Of a DNA stretch of 64,000 bases, positions 60,948 to 64,000 are shown one piece after another. The stretch's first letter is position 1. Each line of letters opens with the position of its first letter. Both the position numbers and the translations under genes were made by a program. The notes below the pieces were generated by a model. It was not told where the DNA came from. It saw nothing but the letters and a program-made list of their open reading frames with translations, and did no database searches. The stretch comes from CAVRCA01 sp965218045 (GTDB taxonomy: Bacteria > Pseudomonadota > Alphaproteobacteria > Acetobacterales > Acetobacteraceae), in the NCBI GenBank assembly GCA_965218045.1, contig CBDCJX010000009.1, forward strand, positions 496,001 through 560,000, in the 5' to 3' direction.

Positions 60948-63580
60948 TCCGTCAATGGTAACGCCTCGTCGCCATCGGGAACAGGAATCAGCGACTTTAT
61001 TCTGTAGAGTGCCTCCAATGCCTCGCGTGGCGTGAGCCGATCGGGGTCGATCGCCGCCAGCGCCGCGCGCAACGGGTCCTGCGGTTGCGGCGGCTCCGGC
61101 TCCGGCAGGCTGGCGAACAGCGGCAGCTCACCGAGCGGCGCTTCGGTCAGCCCGAGCGGGCCGCCATTGCGCTCCAGCAGCGCCAGCAACGCGCCTGCCC
61201 GACGCACCACCGGCGCCGGGACGCCGGCCAGCTCGGCGACGTGGACGCCCCAGCTGCGGCCGGCCGCGCCCTCGGCGACCTCGTGCAGGAACACCACGCT
61301 GCCGCGCCACGCCTTCACCCGCATGGTGTGCGGCGCCAGGCGCGGCAACCGCCCGGTCAGTCCGGCGAGCTCGTGAAAGTGCGTCGCGAAGATGGTGCGG
61401 CAGCGCACGGCGGAGTGCAGCGCCTCCAGCACCGCCCAGGCGATGGCCAGGCCGTCGAGGGTCGCGGTGCCACGGCCGATCTCGTCCACCACCACCAGCG
61501 AGCGCGGGCCGGCCTGATGCAGGATGGCGGCGGTCTCGGTCATCTCCACCATGAAGGTGCTGCGGCCGCGGGCGAGGTCGTCGGCGGCCCCCACCCGGCT
61601 GAACAGCCGGTCGACCACGCCGAGGCGCGCCGCCTCCGCCGGCACCGGCAGGCCGGCTTGCGCCAGGATCACCGCCAGCGCGTTCTGCCGCAGGAACGTC
61701 GACTTGCCCGCCATGTTCGGCCCGGTGAGCAGCAGCACCCGCTGCGTCGGCGGCAGGTCGCAATGGTTCGGCACGAACGCCGCCGAGCCCGCCAGCGCCG
61801 CCTCGACCACCGGATGACGCCCGGCGTGGACGCTGAACTCGTCCCCGTCGGTGACCGCCGGACGACACCAGGTGCCGGGTTCGGCCAGTTTCGCCGCCGA
61901 TTGCGCCATGTCGAGCACCGCCAGCGCGGCGGCGGCGGCGGCGAGCGCATCGGCCTCGTCGAGGGCGCGCTGCGTCAGGCTGGCGAACACCGCCCGCTCG
62001 CGCGCCGCCGCCCGCGCCGCCGCCTCGGTGATCTTGCGGTCGAGTTCGGACAGTTCCGCCAGCGAAAAGCGGGCGCCGTTCGCCATGCCTTGCCGCAGGG
62101 TCAGCTCCGGTTGGTCGCGCAGCTTTTCCACGGACGCCGCCGGCGCCTCGATGACGTAGCCGAGCTGCGCGTGGTGGCGGATTTTCAGGCTGGCGACGCC
62201 GAAACGCTGGGCGTAGTCGAATTGCAACGCCGCGATCACCCGTCGGCTGTCGTCGCGCAAGGCGCACTCGGCGTCGAGCTCGGCGTCGAAGCCCCGCCGG
62301 ATCGCGCCGCCATCGTCGAGCCGCAGCGGCGCGGGATCGGCCAGCGCCGCTTCGAGCAGCGCCGCCAACCCGGGATCGACCTGCATTGCCGCGTGCGCTT
62401 CGACCAGCTCGCCGGCGAGCGGACCGGTCAGCGACGCCACCGCCGTCATCCCCGCCCGCAGCCCGTCACGCAACGCGGCGAGGTCGCGCGGGCCGCCCCG
62501 GCCGAGGGCGAGGCGTCCGAGCGCACGCGCGATGTCGGGTGCCGCCCGCAGTGCCGCGCGCAGCCGGTTGGCGGCGTCCGGGTTGGCGAGCAGCCACGAC
62601 CAGGCATCCTGCCGCGCGGCGATCGCGGCGGGATCGGTCAACGGCGCGCCGAGCCGGGCGGCGAGCAGCCGCGCGCCGGCGGCGGTGAGGGTGCGTTGCA
62701 CCGCGCCGAGCAAGGTGTGGGTGGTGCCGCCATCGCGGGCGCGGACGACCTCCAGGCTGGCCCGGGTCGCGGCGTCCATCGCCAGCAGACCCGCGCTGCC
62801 TTGCGGCGCCGGACGCGACAGGCGCGGCATCGCACCCGCCTGCGTCGCGCGCACGTAGTCGAGCGCCAGCGCGGCGGCAACCGCTTCGGCGTCGGCAAAA
62901 CTGCCGAACGCGTCGAGGCTGGCGACGTCGAACGCTTCGGCCAGCCGACGCCGGGCAATCAGCGGTGGCGGCGGGCTGGTCTCCGGCGCCAGCCGCGCCG
63001 CCCAATCGCCTGGCGCCAAGCCGGAAGGAGCGAGGATTTCCGCCGGGTCGAGCCGGCCGAGCAACGCCGGCAACTCGGCGCGTGGCAGCACGGTGGTTTC
63101 GAACAAGCCCGTGGAGACGTCGAGCCAGGCGGCGCCGACCGCGTCCCGATCCGGCGCCAGCGCCAGCAGGAGGTTGGGCCGCCCCGCCTCGAGCAGCGCT
63201 TCCTCGGTGATGGTGCCGGGGGTGACCAGCCGGACCACCTCGCGCCGGATTGGCGTCTTGGCGCCACGCGGGCGGGATTTCGGGTCCTCCATCTGCTCGG
63301 CGACGGCAACCCGGAAGCCGCGACGGATCAGCCGGGCGAGATAGGCGTCGGCGGCGTGGACCGGCACGCCGCACATCGCGATCGGCGCGCCGGCGTGCTC
63401 GCCGCGCGCGGTCAGCGCGATATCGAGGGCGGCGGCGGCAGCCTCCGCGTCGGCGAAGAACATCTCGTAGAAATCGCCCATGCGGAAGAACAGCAGCGCG
63501 TCGGGGTGCTGCTGCTTCATCGCGAACCACTGCGCCATCGCCGGTGTCGCGCCCTGAACTGCCGGGACCTCATGCTGCAT
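60941..63580 (-). CDS. mutS: DNA mismatch repair protein MutS
   Basis: 879 residues. Mismatch-binding domain with the Phe-x-Glu motif (FFRMGDFYEMFFADA). Core and clamp in the middle, then the ABC ATPase: Walker A LLTGPNMAGKSTFLRQNA, signature ARGRSTFMVEMTETAAILHQA, and Walker B SLVVVDEIGRGTATLDGLAIAW, then FATHFHELAGL. It recognises mismatches and recruits MutL. ATG 63580 gives a normal N-terminus. It overlaps glnD and is divergent from the malic enzyme gene. Confidence 0.96.
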   Translation of the reverse strand: MQHEVPAVQGATPAMAQWFAMKQQHPDALLFFRMGDFYEMFFADAEAAAAALDIALTARGEHAGAPIAMCGVPVHAADAYLARLIRRGFRVAVAEQMEDPKSRPRGAKTPIRREVVRLVTPGTITEEALLEAGRPNLLLALAPDRDAVGAAWLDVSTGLFETTVLPRAELPALLGRLDPAEILAPSGLAPGDWAARLAPETSPPPPLIARRRLAEAFDVASLDAFGSFADAEAVAAALALDYVRATQAGAMPRLSRPAPQGSAGLLAMDAATRASLEVVRARDGGTTHTLLGAVQRTLTAAGARLLAARLGAPLTDPAAIAARQDAWSWLLANPDAANRLRAALRAAPDIARALGRLALGRGGPRDLAALRDGLRAGMTAVASLTGPLAGELVEAHAAMQVDPGLAALLEAALADPAPLRLDDGGAIRRGFDAELDAECALRDDSRRVIAALQFDYAQRFGVASLKIRHHAQLGYVIEAPAASVEKLRDQPELTLRQGMANGARFSLAELSELDRKITEAAARAAARERAVFASLTQRALDEADALAAAAAALAVLDMAQSAAKLAEPGTWCRPAVTDGDEFSVHAGRHPVVEAALAGSAAFVPNHCDLPPTQRVLLLTGPNMAGKSTFLRQNALAVILAQAGLPVPAEAARLGVVDRLFSRVGAADDLARGRSTFMVEMTETAAILHQAGPRSLVVVDEIGRGTATLDGLAIAWAVLEALHSAVRCRTIFATHFHELAGLTGRLPRLAPHTMRVKAWRGSVVFLHEVAEGAAGRSWGVHVAELAGVPAPVVRRAGALLALLERNGGPLGLTEAPLGELPLFASLPEPEPPQPQDPLRAALAAIDPDRLTPREALEALYRIKSLIPVPDGDEALPLTEC

Positions 63581-63688
63581 GAGCAGCCGTTTACCACATC
63601 AGGGGGTCGCGCCAGATGCAAGGCACCGGCTTTCCCCTCGGGCGATCCCGCCGCAGTATGGTTGCAAGAGCTAGGGAGGCGACGCGTC

Positions 63689-64000
63689 ATGACTGAGGGC
63701 GGCAGCGACCAGCGGAGCGCCCGTGTCTCCGCCGAGGAGGCGCTGGCACTTCATGCTGAGGGTCGGCCGGGCAAGCTGGAGACCCGGATCAGCAAGCCGA
63801 TCGCCACCGCGCGCGACCTCTCGCTCGCCTATTCGCCCGGTGTCGCCGAGCCTTGCCTGCACATCCATCGCGACAACGCGCTGGCCTACGACTACACCAC
63901 CAAGGGCAACATGGTGGCGGTGATCTCCAACGGCACCGCAGTACTTGGCCTCGGCAATCTCGGCGCCGTTGCGAGCAAGCCGGTGATGGAGGGCAAGGTC
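63689..64000 (+). CDS. maeB: NADP-dependent malic enzyme, 3'-truncated by the window
   Basis: 104 codons visible, from ATG 63689 with AGGGAGG upstream. The start of the MaeB-type malic enzyme is clear: EEALALHAEGRPGKLETRISKP, then LAYSPGVAEPCLHIHRDN, and NMVAVISNGTAVLGLGNLGA. The 'YSPGVA' phrase and the Gly-rich nucleotide strand mark the malate/NADP site. It decarboxylates malate to pyruvate, feeding C3 units and NADPH during growth on C2/C4 substrates. Divergent from mutS, 108 bases apart. Confidence 0.9.
   Translation, partial: MTEGGSDQRSARVSAEEALALHAEGRPGKLETRISKPIATARDLSLAYSPGVAEPCLHIHRDNALAYDYTTKGNMVAVISNGTAVLGLGNLGAVASKPVMEGKV

Overview
The window is high-GC bacterial chromosome. Gene content and order suggest an alphaproteobacterium of the Rhodospirillales, most likely Acetobacteraceae: mutS overlapping glnD beside a divergent malic enzyme gene, a ScfR/RamB-type regulator divergent from isocitrate lyase, a TRAP transporter and a GspC/N-type secretion gene. 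The assignment is inferred from gene families and style, not from a marker gene. No rRNA, tRNA or CRISPR array was seen.

Layout. 1-7.1 kb: surface-glycan and envelope genes (5'-truncated methyltransferase, GT2 glycosyltransferase, phospholipase-D-like protein, secreted DUF5666-like protein, pseudopilin gspG, lytic transglycosylase, ferritin-like protein, acyltransferase 3). 7.1-12.9 kb: one 1935-residue protein with two FkbM-type methyltransferase domains, a coiled coil and three GT-B glycosyltransferase domains. 13.0-24.3 kb: a type II secretion system in two divergent units (minus: gspE-F-H-I-J-C/N-D-K; plus: gspO-L-M). 24.3-29.4 kb: an aminotransferase-hydantoinase B-hydantoinase A operon. 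29.4-37.7 kb: a hypothetical gene, two tandem polytopic GT-C-like proteins, a flavoprotein, a GT2 enzyme and an alpha/beta-barrel protein. 37.7-40.6 kb: CoA-transferase divergent from a DUF35 plus thiolase-like pair. 40.6-46.7 kb: a LuxR regulator with an HtrA-like protein that has lost its catalytic triad, a dctPQM TRAP transporter and an ExeA-like ATPase. 46.9-53.5 kb: a pseudo-receiver, scfR, aceA, a 52-residue protein carrying a duplicated motif, and a glycogen-debranching-type glycosidase. 53.6-56.8 kb: an IS1595-family element with perfect 8-bp target duplication that splits a small conserved gene, and which itself carries cargo genes and a nested IS5/IS427-type element. 57-64 kb: a second copy of the 29-kb hypothetical family, then glnD, mutS and the start of a malic enzyme gene.

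How the genes work together. The secretion genes form a nearly complete T2SS (C/N, D, E, F, G, H, I, J, K, L, M, O), with gspG placed 9 kb away next to a peptidoglycan-cleaving enzyme. The giant glycosyltransferase/methyltransferase lies directly downstream of gspK, which suggests linked surface-polymer synthesis. aceA with scfR points to growth on acetate or fatty acids through the glyoxylate shunt, and maeB fits the same C4 metabolism. The most informative sequence-level observations are the nested transposon insertions, which can be reversed on paper to restore two reading frames, the small repeat-motif gene after aceA, the compensated frameshift in gspC/N, and several enzyme-fold proteins that have lost their catalytic residues.
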